DNA of 64,000 nucleotides from Bacteroidales bacterium (GTDB lineage: Bacteria; Bacteroidota; Bacteroidia; Bacteroidales; P3). The stretch covers positions 1 to 64,000 of the forward strand of contig JAFZTV010000055.1 of assembly GCA_017618625.1 (NCBI GenBank), read 5' to 3'. The notes below the pieces were generated by a model. That model had not been told where the DNA came from and did not search any database. It saw nothing but the letters and a program-made list of their open reading frames with translations. Shown here piece after piece: positions 25,822 through 34,898 of this stretch (its first letter is position 1; each line of letters opens with the position of its first letter). Made by a program: the position numbers and the translations under genes.

Positions 25822-27276
25822 ATGCAAAAAGCTCTTCAAAACCTCAAACCCGAAAAGGTATGGCGTTATTTCGGTGAAATAATGGCCATTCCGCGTTCCT
25901 CGAAACACGAGGAGAAAATCTCCGCCTATCTTCAGAAGTTCGGCAAGGATCACAAGTATGAGACCCTCCACGACTCCCTCGGCAACGTGCTCATCCGCAA
26001 ACCCGCCTACAAAGGCTACGAGAAGTCGCAGGGCGTCTGCCTGCAGGCTCACATGGACATGGTCTGCGAGAAGAACGGCGACAAGAAGTTCGACTTCCTC
26101 AAGGATGCCATCCAGCCCGTCCTTGACGGCGAATGGCTCACTGCAGACGGCACAACCCTGGGCGCCGACGACGGCATCGGCGTGGCTGCTGCCCTCGCCA
26201 TCCTCGACGACAAGTCTATCGAGCACGGTCCTCTGGAGGTTCTTTTCACCGTCGACGAGGAAACTGGCCTTACAGGCGCTAACGGCTTGAGCACCTCGTG
26301 GCTCAAGAGCGACATCCTTCTCAACTTCGACGATGAGGACGAAGGTGAGTTCTGCATCGGTTGCGCAGGTGGTATTGATACCACAGTCGAACTCCCGTTC
26401 CGTCACGCTCGCATCGAGAAGGACACCACCGCCTTCCGCATCAGTGTCAGCGGCCTCGTGGGTGGCCATTCGGGCGACGACATCAACAAAGGTCGCGGCT
26501 GCGCCAACAAGATTCTCAACCGCATCCTTTGGAATGGCTCCCGTAAGTGTGGCCTGCGTCTCGCCTTCATCGATGGAGGCAACCTGCGCAACGCCATCGC
26601 TCGCGAAGCCTACGCCATCGTCACCGTCCCCAACCGCAAGCGCAACGCCCTCAAGAAACTGGTGGCCGAATATGCCGCGCATATCACGTTCGAGTTCCGT
26701 TCCACCGAGCCTGATATGAAGATTTGCATCGACGAGTGCGAGAAACCCAAGTTCCTCATCGATGCCGACACTCAGGACAAGCTCCTCAACGCTCTCTACG
26801 CCTGTGCCCACGGTGTGCTCGCCATGAGCCGCGAGGTGCCCAACTTCGTCGAGACTTCCACCAACCTCGCTTCCGTCAAGATGGACGACCGCAAGATTAA
26901 GATTGCAACCAGCCAGCGCAGTTCTGTGGAAAGCGCCAAATACGCTGCCGCTCAGAAAATCGAGGCCACCTTCCGCATGATAGGCGCCAAGGTCAGCCAC
27001 GGCGACGGCTATCCGGGCTGGACCCCCAACCCCGACAGTCGGGTGCTTAAGGTCGGCGTCGCCACCTACAAGAAGATGTTCAAGCACGACCCCGTCGTAC
27101 GCGCCATCCACGCGGGCCTCGAATGTGGCCTCATCGGCGAGAAATATCCCAAGATGGACATGATAAGCTACGGCCCGACCCTTCGCGGCGTCCACTCACC
27201 CGACGAGCGCATCGAAATCAAAACCGTTCAGATGTTCTGGGATTTAACCCTGGCCATCCTCAAGGCATTGAAATAA
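25822..27276 (+). CDS. pepD: Aminoacyl-histidine dipeptidase (Xaa-His dipeptidase, M20)
   Basis: 484 residues, the normal length for PepD. A cytosolic zinc dipeptidase that splits Xaa-His and a range of other dipeptides. Metal ligands are His77 and Asp79 (AHMDMV), Asp116/117 (GADDGIG) and the catalytic Glu pair 146/147 (DEETGLTGANGL). The lid domain holds VSGLVGGHSGDDINKGR, and the C-terminal catalytic part has YGPTLRGVHSPDERIEI, whose His should be a zinc ligand. There is no signal peptide. A terminator follows 18 bp after the stop. Confidence 0.96.
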   Translation: MQKALQNLKPEKVWRYFGEIMAIPRSSKHEEKISAYLQKFGKDHKYETLHDSLGNVLIRKPAYKGYEKSQGVCLQAHMDMVCEKNGDKKFDFLKDAIQPVLDGEWLTADGTTLGADDGIGVAAALAILDDKSIEHGPLEVLFTVDEETGLTGANGLSTSWLKSDILLNFDDEDEGEFCIGCAGGIDTTVELPFRHARIEKDTTAFRISVSGLVGGHSGDDINKGRGCANKILNRILWNGSRKCGLRLAFIDGGNLRNAIAREAYAIVTVPNRKRNALKKLVAEYAAHITFEFRSTEPDMKICIDECEKPKFLIDADTQDKLLNALYACAHGVLAMSREVPNFVETSTNLASVKMDDRKIKIATSQRSSVESAKYAAAQKIEATFRMIGAKVSHGDGYPGWTPNPDSRVLKVGVATYKKMFKHDPVVRAIHAGLECGLIGEKYPKMDMISYGPTLRGVHSPDERIEIKTVQMFWDLTLAILKALK

Positions 27277-27293
27277 TCCTTTAAAATCAAATA

Positions 27294-27337
27294 AGCCTAC
27301 GGGGTCTGGAGCGTTGCGCCAGGCCCCGTGGCTTTTT
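27294..27337 (+). terminator. Terminator after pepD
   Basis: A long stem, AGCCtACGGGGtCTGG / CCAGgCCCCGTgGCT, with a loop of about 8 bases and TTTTTG following. Confidence 0.9.
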
Positions 27338-27366
27338 GTCTGCCTCCTCCCTCATCTCCCTCCTCC

Positions 27367-27597
27367 GTGACCATCCTAGGCCAAAAGTGCTCTTTGCCTC
27401 CTTTCTACCTGCTCTCTACCTGCTCCAAAAGTGCATAACAAGTCCTACAAAAGTAAGACTATGCTAAGAGAAAACTAGGAAAATACTAAGAGAAAAGTAG
27501 GAGACAACTAGGAGAAATGTAGGACAAAGGTAGGAGACAACTGGGAGCCGCTTTCTCTCCCTGTGGGACGAAACCAGAACAAATCCGGGACGAACCG
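27367..27597. repeat. 11-bp-phase array D, about 21 units
   Basis: Cutting from 27367 every 11 bases gives units that nearly all end in CT or GT up to 27564: gtgaccatcct, aggccaaaagt, gctctttgcct, cctttctacct, gctctctacct, gctccaaaagt, gcataacaagt, cctacaaaagt, aagactatgct, aagagaaaact, aggaaaatact, aagagaaaagt, aggagacaact, aggagaaatgt, aggacaaaggt, aggagacaact, gggagccgctt, tctctccctgt. It then continues with gggacgaaacc, agaacaaatcc, gggacgaaccg. Phase is kept over about 230 bp with no indel. Confidence 0.8.
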
Positions 27598-27690
27598 TAT
27601 AAAAGTTTTCCCTCCGCGCGTGCGGCATCCAACACATTGCACATATTATTATAAAATGTGTACAATGATTTTCCAAGTGTATTTAACTCC

Positions 27691-28485
27691 CTATTTTATC
27701 CGCAAGGTTTTGAGCTCCATTCGGCCTTCTGCCTCCTCCAGCCCCAGCTCGTCAAGCGCTGCGAAAAGGTTGCGTCCTATGCGCTTCTCCAGCTCGTCAA
27801 CCATGCAGGCATACTCGCTCATCTTGTGGTGTGTTCCGTTGTTTTGGAATATGAACCCCGCCGCAACATAGCCTTTGCCTGTCGCAACAACCACCGCCTT
27901 GAAAAACTCGTCCGGCACCTGCACCTTCTTCCCGCCTATGGTCCCCAGCGAGCCGTTGCCGACTATCGGCCCGCATACGACATACACCCGGCCGTACTCT
28001 CTTGCCCATCCGCGCACTCGCTTTTCCAGCGTGTTCCAGTCGCCGGCGTTCAGTTCGTGGTCTTGCGGACAGATGTTGGTGAAGTAATGGCTCTCCCAGT
28101 ACGACTTCTCGCTCCAGCGCATGTCGGCCTTCGGCGCCATGTGACCCTTGTCCCACCCCGAGCGTGAGTAGTCTTCGCGAGAGGCTTGCTTTCCTTTCAC
28201 ATCAAAGTCCATGCTGAATGTCGAACTCTGCGAGGTATAAATAGGCTCCAGCTCTTCAGCGGTCAGCTCGTATGCCACCCAGTTTGGGATAAGCGTCTCG
28301 TGGTTGTACGACGTCGTAAAACCGCTATACTCTATTACGTCTTCGTCGCTCGAGTAGGAGGGAAGTTCTATCTTTTGATTGGCTTCCGTGTTGACCACTT
28401 GGGTTGTCGCCATTCCGTCGCCTCTCTCGAAACGGCATCCGGCAAAAAACAAGCATATCGACAGTGTGACTAATATCTTTTTCAT
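27691..28485 (-). CDS. DNA/RNA non-specific endonuclease (NUC1), lipoprotein
   Basis: 264 residues from ATG 28485. The frame is open 46 codons further upstream, but that part crosses the tRNA gene and its terminator, so it is not used. A lipoprotein signal, MKKILVTLSICLFFAGC, puts the lipid on Cys17. The NUC1 domain (about 55-250) starts with NWVAYELTAEE, has the catalytic motif DKGHMAPKAD (His115; the family norm is DRGH) and the metal-binding Asn in HYFTNICPQ. Such enzymes cut DNA and RNA; a membrane-anchored form outside the cytoplasm could scavenge nucleic acid. It is monocistronic. Confidence 0.92.
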   Translation of the reverse strand: MKKILVTLSICLFFAGCRFERGDGMATTQVVNTEANQKIELPSYSSDEDVIEYSGFTTSYNHETLIPNWVAYELTAEELEPIYTSQSSTFSMDFDVKGKQASREDYSRSGWDKGHMAPKADMRWSEKSYWESHYFTNICPQDHELNAGDWNTLEKRVRGWAREYGRVYVVCGPIVGNGSLGTIGGKKVQVPDEFFKAVVVATGKGYVAAGFIFQNNGTHHKMSEYACMVDELEKRIGRNLFAALDELGLEEAEGRMELKTLRIK

Positions 28486-28502
28486 GACATCTCGTTTACA
28501 AA

Positions 28503-28535
28503 AAAGAGGATGCTTCTTTCTGAAACATCCTCTTT
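28503..28535 (-). terminator. Terminator of the initiator tRNA
   Basis: The reverse strand forms AAAGAGGATG / CATCCTCTTT and continues into a T run. It lies 13 bp after the tRNA 3' end and separates it from the NUC1 gene. Confidence 0.85.
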
Positions 28536-28547
28536 CCTTCCTTTCTT

Positions 28548-28622
<75 letters not shown>

Positions 28623-28717
28623 CTGTCTTATTTCGGTTTGCAAAAGTACTACTTTTATTTTATATGACCAAATTTTTTGAATCCAGAATGTCTAACCGCT
28701 TGTTTGATAGTAAAAAG

Positions 28718-28747
28718 AAAGGGTGATGGATAACATCCGTCACCCTT
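28718..28747 (-). terminator. Terminator of the aquaporin gene
   Basis: Arms AAGGGTGATGGAT / ATCCGTCACCCTT with one mismatch, followed on the reverse strand by TTTCTTTTTA, about 26 bp after the stop. Confidence 0.85.
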
Positions 28748-28773
28748 GTCATAAAGCGTTTATGCTTTTTCTT

Positions 28774-29484
28774 TTAGTTCTTTTTTGCAGGAGCGATACA
28801 TTTATAGCAGAGACCTGCAAGGGCGGCACCCACCAGCGGAGCAACGATGAAAAGCCACACCTGCGGCAGTGCACCGTCCCATGATGCGAAGAGTGCCTGG
28901 CTGAGGCTGCGTGCGGGGTTGACGCTGGTATTGGTCATCGGGATGCTGATGAGGTGGATGAGCGTGAGCGTGAGACCGATGGCGAGACCGGCAGCTTTGG
29001 TGTTGCTGCGCTCGTCGGTGGCACCGAGGATGACCATCAGGAATACGAAGGTGAGCAGCGCCTCAACAAGGAATGCACCGCCTAATGATACAACACGATA
29101 GTTTTCACCTGCTACAGCTTTAAAATCCTCTCCATAGCCATTGGCTGCGAAAACACCGGTGTCGCCAAGTCCTGCCGATTTCCATAGAACCAAAAGAATT
29201 GCGCCGGCAATGATGGCTCCGACAAACTGCGATACCCAGTAAAGGAGCATCTCTTTTGCACTCATGCGACCATTGACAAATACACCGAGCGATACGGCGG
29301 GGTTCAAGTGAGCGCCGCTAACATGGCCAATACCATAGGCCATGGCGATGACGGTGAGACCAAAGGCCAAAGCAACACCGAGGAAACCTACAGAATGTCC
29401 AGCAAACAGGGCCGTTCCGCAACCGCCCAACACTAGCCAGAATGTACCAAGACATTCGGCCATCATTTTGTTTTGAATTTTCAT
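28774..29484 (-). CDS. aqpZ: Aquaporin Z-like water channel
   Basis: 236 residues, six membrane segments and two NPA boxes: HLNPAVSLG (61-63) and SVNPARSL (189-191). The constriction residues look water-selective: Arg192 after the second NPA and a His in LIHLISIP (about 177), as in AqpZ rather than glycerol facilitators, which have Gly there and an Asp after the second NPA. Located in the inner membrane. It has its own terminator and is separated from dsbD by 85 bp on the same strand. Confidence 0.93.
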   Translation of the reverse strand: MKIQNKMMAECLGTFWLVLGGCGTALFAGHSVGFLGVALAFGLTVIAMAYGIGHVSGAHLNPAVSLGVFVNGRMSAKEMLLYWVSQFVGAIIAGAILLVLWKSAGLGDTGVFAANGYGEDFKAVAGENYRVVSLGGAFLVEALLTFVFLMVILGATDERSNTKAAGLAIGLTLTLIHLISIPMTNTSVNPARSLSQALFASWDGALPQVWLFIVAPLVGAALAGLCYKCIAPAKKN

Positions 29485-29569
29485 AGTAGTTATGATTTTA
29501 GTTAATAATAAAGTTCCTTTCTATAGCTCTTTGAAAGCATTTCACTTAAAACTTAAAACTATCCCCACT

Positions 29570-31648
29570 CTATTCCAGTGCTTTCTCCAGAAATTTAACA
29601 AATCCCTCGGCTTTGGTTGCGGCCGAGGCTTTCGGGTCGTATACGAACACTCCGTCCGACAGCACTTTTCCGTCGGCATCGATCACCACATAGCAGGGCT
29701 GTGCGTTTTGGTTGAAAGTCTTTATCTGGTAGTTAAGGTTTCTTCTGCCGAGAGTTTTTATCACGCGACCGCGCTCGTCGGTCACCCACTCGTCCTCTGG
29801 AAGGTCTATGTCGTTCATGTCGGCATAAAGTGCACACATCACAAATCTCTCGTTGAGCAGCTTTTTTGCCTCGGGTTTGCTCCATGCCGACTGTTCCATC
29901 TCGCGGCAGTTGGCACAGTTGCGTCCGGTGAAGTCGATGAATATTGGCTTTCCGACGGTCTTGGCGTATGCTTTCGCCTCGTCAAGGTCGTAGAAGCCCT
30001 CGAAACCCGTGGGCATGTGAAGCTTATCGGCATATTTGCGGTCGGCCGGCAGCGTCGAACCATACACCACCGACTGCTGTCCTCCCACCGACGACTGCTG
30101 GTTCTCCACCACTATGCGTTCGATGTTGAAGTCCTGCGTGTCCATCGGAGGCAGGAAACCTGAGATGGCGTTGAGCGGAGCTCCCCACAGGCCGGGAATC
30201 ATATATACCACGAAAGTGAAAGTTATTATCGTGAGGAATAGTCTCACCACTCCGATATGTTCCACATCGCTGTCGCCCTTGAACTTGATTTTGCCAAGCA
30301 GATACACTCCCATCAGCGAGAATATCACTATCCAGAGGGCAAGATAAACGTCTCTGTTGAGCAGTCCCCAACCCCAATAGAGGTCGGCCATCTGGAGGAA
30401 CTTCAAGCCGAAAGCCAGCTCCAGGAAGGCAAACACAATCTTCACCGAGTTGAGCCAGCTGCCCGACTTCATATTCTTCAGCATCGAGGGGAACATCGCC
30501 AAAAGCGTGAATGGGAGAGCAAAACCAAGGCCGAAACCGAGCATCGTCACCAGCGACACCCACCGGTTCGTGGATGACGTTGTAAACTCTATCAGAGCGG
30601 CTCCGATTATAGGACCTGTGCAGCTGAACGAGATAAGCACAGTGGTGAGCGCGATGAAGAACGGTGCTGCCCATCCTCCCTTGTCTGCCTGCTCGTCCGA
30701 CTTGTTCACCCATTTCTCCGGCATCTTGATTTCAAACAAGCCGAAGAACGACAATGCGAACGTGATGAAAATTGCAAAGAATATAAGGTTCGGTATTCCG
30801 TGTGTGCCTATGAGGTTCAGCACCTCAGGACCGAAGAATAACGACAATATCGCTCCGAGAACTGTGAAGATGAACACAATCGACAAGCCGAACACCCACA
30901 CCTGTCGGCGGTTCTTGCGCTTGCTTCCGCTGCTGTGCATGAAGAAATTCACCGTCATCGGTATCATCGGGAATACACAAGGCGTCACCATCGTGACTAT
31001 TCCGGCCAGCAGTGCTCCGAAGAAAAGCCCCCATAGCGAACCCGACTTCTTGCTCTCAGCCTCCGGCTCTTCTGTCACGCTCTGTACATCAGATATCTCG
31101 GCTTTTACCGTCGGCTCTTCCTCCGCTGCTGCCGCACTGTCCTCGGGCACCGTCTCCACAACGGCCTCTGCGGTGTCTGCCTTTGTTGCCTCCTTTACAT
31201 TAAACGCAAACGGCACATCGTCTGGTGCTATGCACGAGCCGTCGTTGCAGAGTTGGTAGTAGAGCGATCCCGTAACCTTGAAAGGCTTGTCGGTCATACG
31301 TTTGATTTTCTGGCGGAAAGTCACAGTGCCGGAGAACGAGCGCACCATCACCTTGAACACATCGTCCATCTCTTCGTGGTACTTTGGCTCCAACACTCCG
31401 CCTATGCGCTTGTAGTCCTTGCTTTCGTCAAATGTCACCTCCATGGGTATTGGCCCGTTGGGGTCCGACTTCTGCGAGTACAGATGCCAACCGGCATCGA
31501 TTTTGGCAGTAAAGCGCAGCTCCACCTCGTCCTCCGAGAGCTCTTTTACTGCGTATGACCATTTGGTAGGGTTGAGAACCTGTGCCGATGCCATGAAAAC
31601 CAGCGCCATGGCGGCAATTAGTGTTAAGAATCGTTTGGTTATATTCAT
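29570..31648 (-). CDS. dsbD: Thiol:disulfide interchange protein, DsbD family
   Basis: 692 residues from ATG 31648, where MNITKRFLTLIAAMALVFMA gives a signal peptide ending SAQ. The periplasmic DsbD-alpha-like domain (about 25-170) is followed by an acidic linker, eight membrane segments with the redox cysteines in TPCVFPMIP and SFSCTGPIIG, and a C-terminal thioredoxin domain with CANC (FTGRNCANCREME). The family carries electrons from cytoplasmic thioredoxin across the membrane to periplasmic thiol proteins. The frame upstream of 31648 overlaps the -7 box at 31708-31715 and is not used. Confidence 0.93.
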   Translation of the reverse strand: MNITKRFLTLIAAMALVFMASAQVLNPTKWSYAVKELSEDEVELRFTAKIDAGWHLYSQKSDPNGPIPMEVTFDESKDYKRIGGVLEPKYHEEMDDVFKVMVRSFSGTVTFRQKIKRMTDKPFKVTGSLYYQLCNDGSCIAPDDVPFAFNVKEATKADTAEAVVETVPEDSAAAAEEEPTVKAEISDVQSVTEEPEAESKKSGSLWGLFFGALLAGIVTMVTPCVFPMIPMTVNFFMHSSGSKRKNRRQVWVFGLSIVFIFTVLGAILSLFFGPEVLNLIGTHGIPNLIFFAIFITFALSFFGLFEIKMPEKWVNKSDEQADKGGWAAPFFIALTTVLISFSCTGPIIGAALIEFTTSSTNRWVSLVTMLGFGLGFALPFTLLAMFPSMLKNMKSGSWLNSVKIVFAFLELAFGLKFLQMADLYWGWGLLNRDVYLALWIVIFSLMGVYLLGKIKFKGDSDVEHIGVVRLFLTIITFTFVVYMIPGLWGAPLNAISGFLPPMDTQDFNIERIVVENQQSSVGGQQSVVYGSTLPADRKYADKLHMPTGFEGFYDLDEAKAYAKTVGKPIFIDFTGRNCANCREMEQSAWSKPEAKKLLNERFVMCALYADMNDIDLPEDEWVTDERGRVIKTLGRRNLNYQIKTFNQNAQPCYVVIDADGKVLSDGVFVYDPKASAATKAEGFVKFLEKALE

Positions 31649-31707
31649 ATTCGCTAGTATTGCTTTTTGTTGGGTGTTGCACACTGTCTTAGCCGCGCAA
31701 CAAAACG

Positions 31708-31715
31708 CAAAGGTA
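31708..31715 (-). promoter_or_regulatory. -7 box for dsbD
   Basis: The reverse strand reads TACCTTTG, matching TAnnTTTG, 60 bp upstream of ATG 31648. Confidence 0.6.
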
Positions 31716-31756
31716 CGAAAAAAAATATAAAACATACTTTTTTAGAAACAGTTTCT

Positions 31757-31764
31757 TATCTTTG
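31757..31764 (+). promoter_or_regulatory. -7 box for the small membrane protein and downstream genes
   Basis: TATCTTTG, matching TAnnTTTG, 48 bp before ATG 31812. It diverges from the dsbD promoter. Confidence 0.6.
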
Positions 31765-31811
31765 CATGTCGTAAAGTTATTGCAAATACACAGTTTCTCA
31801 GAAATTCAGCA

Positions 31812-32009
31812 ATGGAAAACCGACAACCTGAAAACAACAGGAAAGAACGCAAACTCACTCTATTGCAGTATGTCATCTATCTCGGTGTGACCCCTTGCGC
31901 GTTGGCGGCGCTGGCGTTGTTGGTGTTCATCATTGTGAAGCGTCCTGGCTCCGCCGAGCCGTTGCCGCCGACTGTCGCCGACACCGTTGTGTCTTCCGTC
32001 TCTCGCTAG
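31812..32009 (+). CDS. Small single-pass membrane protein
   Basis: 65 residues. A charged N-terminus (ENRQPENNRKERK) is followed by one hydrophobic helix (about 17-43, LLQYVIYLGVTPCALAALAL) and a short polar C-terminus with a Pro-rich turn (PLPP). No family is recognised. The well-placed -7 box and the positive-inside layout support a real gene. A conserved hypothetical follows by 61 bp. Confidence 0.55.
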   Translation: MENRQPENNRKERKLTLLQYVIYLGVTPCALAALALLVFIIVKRPGSAEPLPPTVADTVVSSVSR

Positions 32010-32070
32010 GCTGCGTCTTTTCTGCAATAATTTGCCTTCCATAACGTTATTAATTGAAAAATTCATTAGT

Positions 32071-32745
32071 ATGCAATTAAACGACCACCTTAAGAACCTT
32101 GTTTTCGACAAGGGACACCTCAAACAGGATGTCTATAACGCTACGTTTCAGGCCTACCAGTCGTTCCGCACCACGGCGCAGGAGCTGACACGTCAGTTTC
32201 AGGAAGCCAACGCCCAAAACGAACATAAGATAAACTTTCAGTTCAAAGACCGCGGCGACTTCGAGTTTGAGATTCGTTTCGCGGGCGATATACTGATTTT
32301 CATGATGCACACCAACGTGTTCGAGTTCTCTCGCGACCACGTGGTGATGAAAACGCCTTATATTCGCGAAGATGCCAAACGCTCGTACTGCGGTGTGATA
32401 CACATCTACAACTTCCTGGCCGACTCGTTCACCTATCAGCGCGAGAACGACCTTGGTTACATGATTGGCCGCGTGTTCGTAAACGCCGAGAATCACTATT
32501 TCATTGAGGGCAAACGCGAGCTTGGTATGCTCTACAACAACTTCAACACGGCGGTCATCTCGCCCGAGTCGGTGCAGAGCATTGTCGAGTCGGCAATCGA
32601 ATACACCACCAATTTCGACCTCTTGACTCCTCCATACGACGAGGTGAAACTGGTCTCGGTGGCCGAGATGCGTACCAATTTCGACAAACGTGCCCTTGTG
32701 ACTGGCAAGCGTCTGGGATTCCGTTTCCAGTCCGACACTGACTAA
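32071..32745 (+). CDS. Conserved hypothetical protein (224 residues)
   Basis: Translated from ATG 32071; upstream in-frame codons are not protein-like. The sequence is soluble and well-structured in appearance (KINFQFKDRGDFEFEIRF, then FAGDILIFMMHTNVFEFS), with no signal peptide and no motif that I can tie to an enzyme family. Many acidic and aromatic residues suggest a compact alpha/beta fold. It is 20 bp before the sensor kinase gene, so it may be cotranscribed with the two-component pair; a functional link is inference. Confidence 0.75.
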   Translation: MQLNDHLKNLVFDKGHLKQDVYNATFQAYQSFRTTAQELTRQFQEANAQNEHKINFQFKDRGDFEFEIRFAGDILIFMMHTNVFEFSRDHVVMKTPYIREDAKRSYCGVIHIYNFLADSFTYQRENDLGYMIGRVFVNAENHYFIEGKRELGMLYNNFNTAVISPESVQSIVESAIEYTTNFDLLTPPYDEVKLVSVAEMRTNFDKRALVTGKRLGFRFQSDTD

Positions 32746-32765
32746 AACGAATCGAAATTCTGATA

Positions 32766-34841
32766 ATGCGTTTCTCTTTCTCAAATTCCCGTTTCTGTCT
32801 TTCAATTTGCCTGTGCCTGCTTTTTGCGGCTTGCTCTCGCGACGCCTCTAAACTTGACCTCCGCCAGAAGGCCTGCATCGATGGCATGAACAGGGAGGCT
32901 TTCCTCAACCGCTACGACGCACCCGATTTGACTATTGATAAGAGCAAGGAGGCGCTGAGGTATATCGGCGACTCGATGCCCGACTACCACGATGGTCGTC
33001 TGCGCGCATGGAACAATCTGGCAAAGGCCTACTATATCGTGTCTATGCCCGACTCGGCGGCCCTGTATGCCGACAGCGTGCTGAACTACAACACTAAGTG
33101 CGACAATGCTGAGATTGAACAGCTGATTGCCAAATTGACCCACGCAAGGGTCAAGCAACGCAACTGCGACATCGCTGGCTCTTACCGTATGCTTTACGAT
33201 GTTGCGCAATCTGACATCGTGGGCAGGCAACGCGATGGATTTCTGTACAACTACGCCAAGAGCGAGTACTACGTGACTCTGCTCAGCCTGAACTACTACT
33301 ACCGCAAAGGCATGCAGCGCGACGTGCAGGCCCTGCTTGACGAGGCCGAATCTATTGCACCGAGCCTGAAGTGCGACTATGCGCAGGATATGGTTGCCAA
33401 CTTTGCTCTCGCCTACGGCCACATTTCTCTCTGCGCTCAACATGACAGGCAGGAGGAGAATCTTCGGAAAGCGTTAGGATATATTCGTGCAAATCTCGAG
33501 CTCTTGGGCGACAGCAGCCGTTTCAGCTTGCTGCATTTCGCCAACACGGTCCAGCTTACAGCCGCTCTTGCCGCTAACCCGCAGATTGAGGCGGGCTCGT
33601 GGCAAAACTGCCAGGCCGAGCTCGACACAATATGTGCTGAATTGGGAAATTATGGCATCTCCACAGTGGCCGACAGCTCGCTGGCGATGTCGCTCTACAT
33701 TGAGTCGTCTTATATGTTTGAGGATTATGGCGACCCATACCATACCTTGGGCGCTTTGGTGGCTACGGGCAACCTCTGCCTTCAACGTGGCGACACTTCG
33801 GCGGCAAGGTCGTGGTATATGGAGGCATACCGCAGGCTTGTTGAGGACGGGATAACGGCTCCGAAATACGAAAATGTGCTATACGAAGGACTGCTGAAAT
33901 CTCACGCCGCAGTCAGTACCGAGGAAGCAAGCCAATGGGCTGCACGATATATTGAACTGCACGACTTCATAAAGCAGAACGAAGAGAAAGACTTCATACT
34001 CCAGACGGAGCTTAACAACGCCAAACATACAATTGCCGACTACCGCATTCTTCTCATCATCATAGCCGTGCTTGCACTCTTGCTTGTGGCTTTGGCGGTG
34101 ATGCTTGCCATTCGCACACGGGTTTTGCGGCAGGAAAAACTTCATCTGCAGCAAATCCGTCGCAAAGACGTCGAGCGTATAGCCAATGTTGAAACCTGCC
34201 TCTCGGTCATGCGGCACGACATCAACCCGTTCATCTCCTACCTTCAGAACAAGAACCTGCCCGACGAGCTCCATCAGGAGGTCCTCTCTCAGCTTATTCG
34301 CACATTCGAGAATATCAAAAACTGGACAAACCTCTCCATCCCCAGCGGATTGGTATTCAACGCTGCGGAGTGCGATGCCGGCGAGATAATTGCCGAAGCC
34401 GTGTCCATGAACCCCAATCACAACGGCAATGTGCATATCTCTGTTGCCGAGTCTCAACCGCTCAAGATTTACGGTGACAAGCTGTTGCTTATTATTATGC
34501 TGCGTAATCTGCTGGCTAACGCCTTGCAGCACACCGAGAGCGGTAGCGTGGAGTTGAAGGCCGTCCCGTTTGCCGAAGACGGGCGTTTTGTTGAGCTGAC
34601 CGTGAGCGACACGGGCTGCGGCATGAATGTCGAGAATCTAGACAACCTCTTTCGCGCCGACAAAAAGATAGAGCAGGGGTCGCAACATTCGGGCTTCGGA
34701 TTGATTCTATGCCGCTATATCGTCAAAAAACACGACGACAACACACTTCGTGGCTGCCGTATCTGGGCCGAGAGCGTCGAGGCTCCGTCTGAGGGTCACG
34801 GAACAAAAGTACACGTGCTAGTGCAACGCTTTGACGTTTAG
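32766..34841 (+). CDS. DUF5112-type hybrid-free sensor histidine kinase, lipoprotein-like N-terminus
   Basis: 691 residues. The N-terminus ends in a lipobox-like LLFAAC (Cys23), followed by DLRQKACIDGMN, the start of the helical TPR-like sensor region (DUF5112/5113 type) running to about 415. One membrane helix (LLIIIAVLALLLVALAVMLA) lies at about 423-445. The phospho-acceptor is His484 in VMRHDINPF. The ATPase domain has the N box (LRNLLANAL), DTGCGMNV and a G-rich GFGLILCRYIVKK. The response regulator begins 57 bp downstream. A kinase that is both lipidated and membrane-spanning would be unusual, so the Cys may simply lie in a cleavable or anchor signal. Confidence 0.88.
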   Translation: MRFSFSNSRFCLSICLCLLFAACSRDASKLDLRQKACIDGMNREAFLNRYDAPDLTIDKSKEALRYIGDSMPDYHDGRLRAWNNLAKAYYIVSMPDSAALYADSVLNYNTKCDNAEIEQLIAKLTHARVKQRNCDIAGSYRMLYDVAQSDIVGRQRDGFLYNYAKSEYYVTLLSLNYYYRKGMQRDVQALLDEAESIAPSLKCDYAQDMVANFALAYGHISLCAQHDRQEENLRKALGYIRANLELLGDSSRFSLLHFANTVQLTAALAANPQIEAGSWQNCQAELDTICAELGNYGISTVADSSLAMSLYIESSYMFEDYGDPYHTLGALVATGNLCLQRGDTSAARSWYMEAYRRLVEDGITAPKYENVLYEGLLKSHAAVSTEEASQWAARYIELHDFIKQNEEKDFILQTELNNAKHTIADYRILLIIIAVLALLLVALAVMLAIRTRVLRQEKLHLQQIRRKDVERIANVETCLSVMRHDINPFISYLQNKNLPDELHQEVLSQLIRTFENIKNWTNLSIPSGLVFNAAECDAGEIIAEAVSMNPNHNGNVHISVAESQPLKIYGDKLLLIIMLRNLLANALQHTESGSVELKAVPFAEDGRFVELTVSDTGCGMNVENLDNLFRADKKIEQGSQHSGFGLILCRYIVKKHDDNTLRGCRIWAESVEAPSEGHGTKVHVLVQRFDV

Positions 34842-34898
34842 GTAATAATCAGTAGGCATTTTCTCTATTGTCAATTCACTTTTTCATTTATCACAATT

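Larger units (their letters stand above)
27277..27690. other. Intergenic region, 414 bp
   Basis: After the pepD terminator almost the whole stretch is occupied by the 11-bp-phase array 27367-27597. I see no gene; short open frames here are low-complexity. Confidence 0.7.

Noticed and set aside
25807..27195. 462-codon reverse frame across pepD
   Set aside because: The forward frame encodes a complete PepD; the reverse frame has no recognisable protein features.
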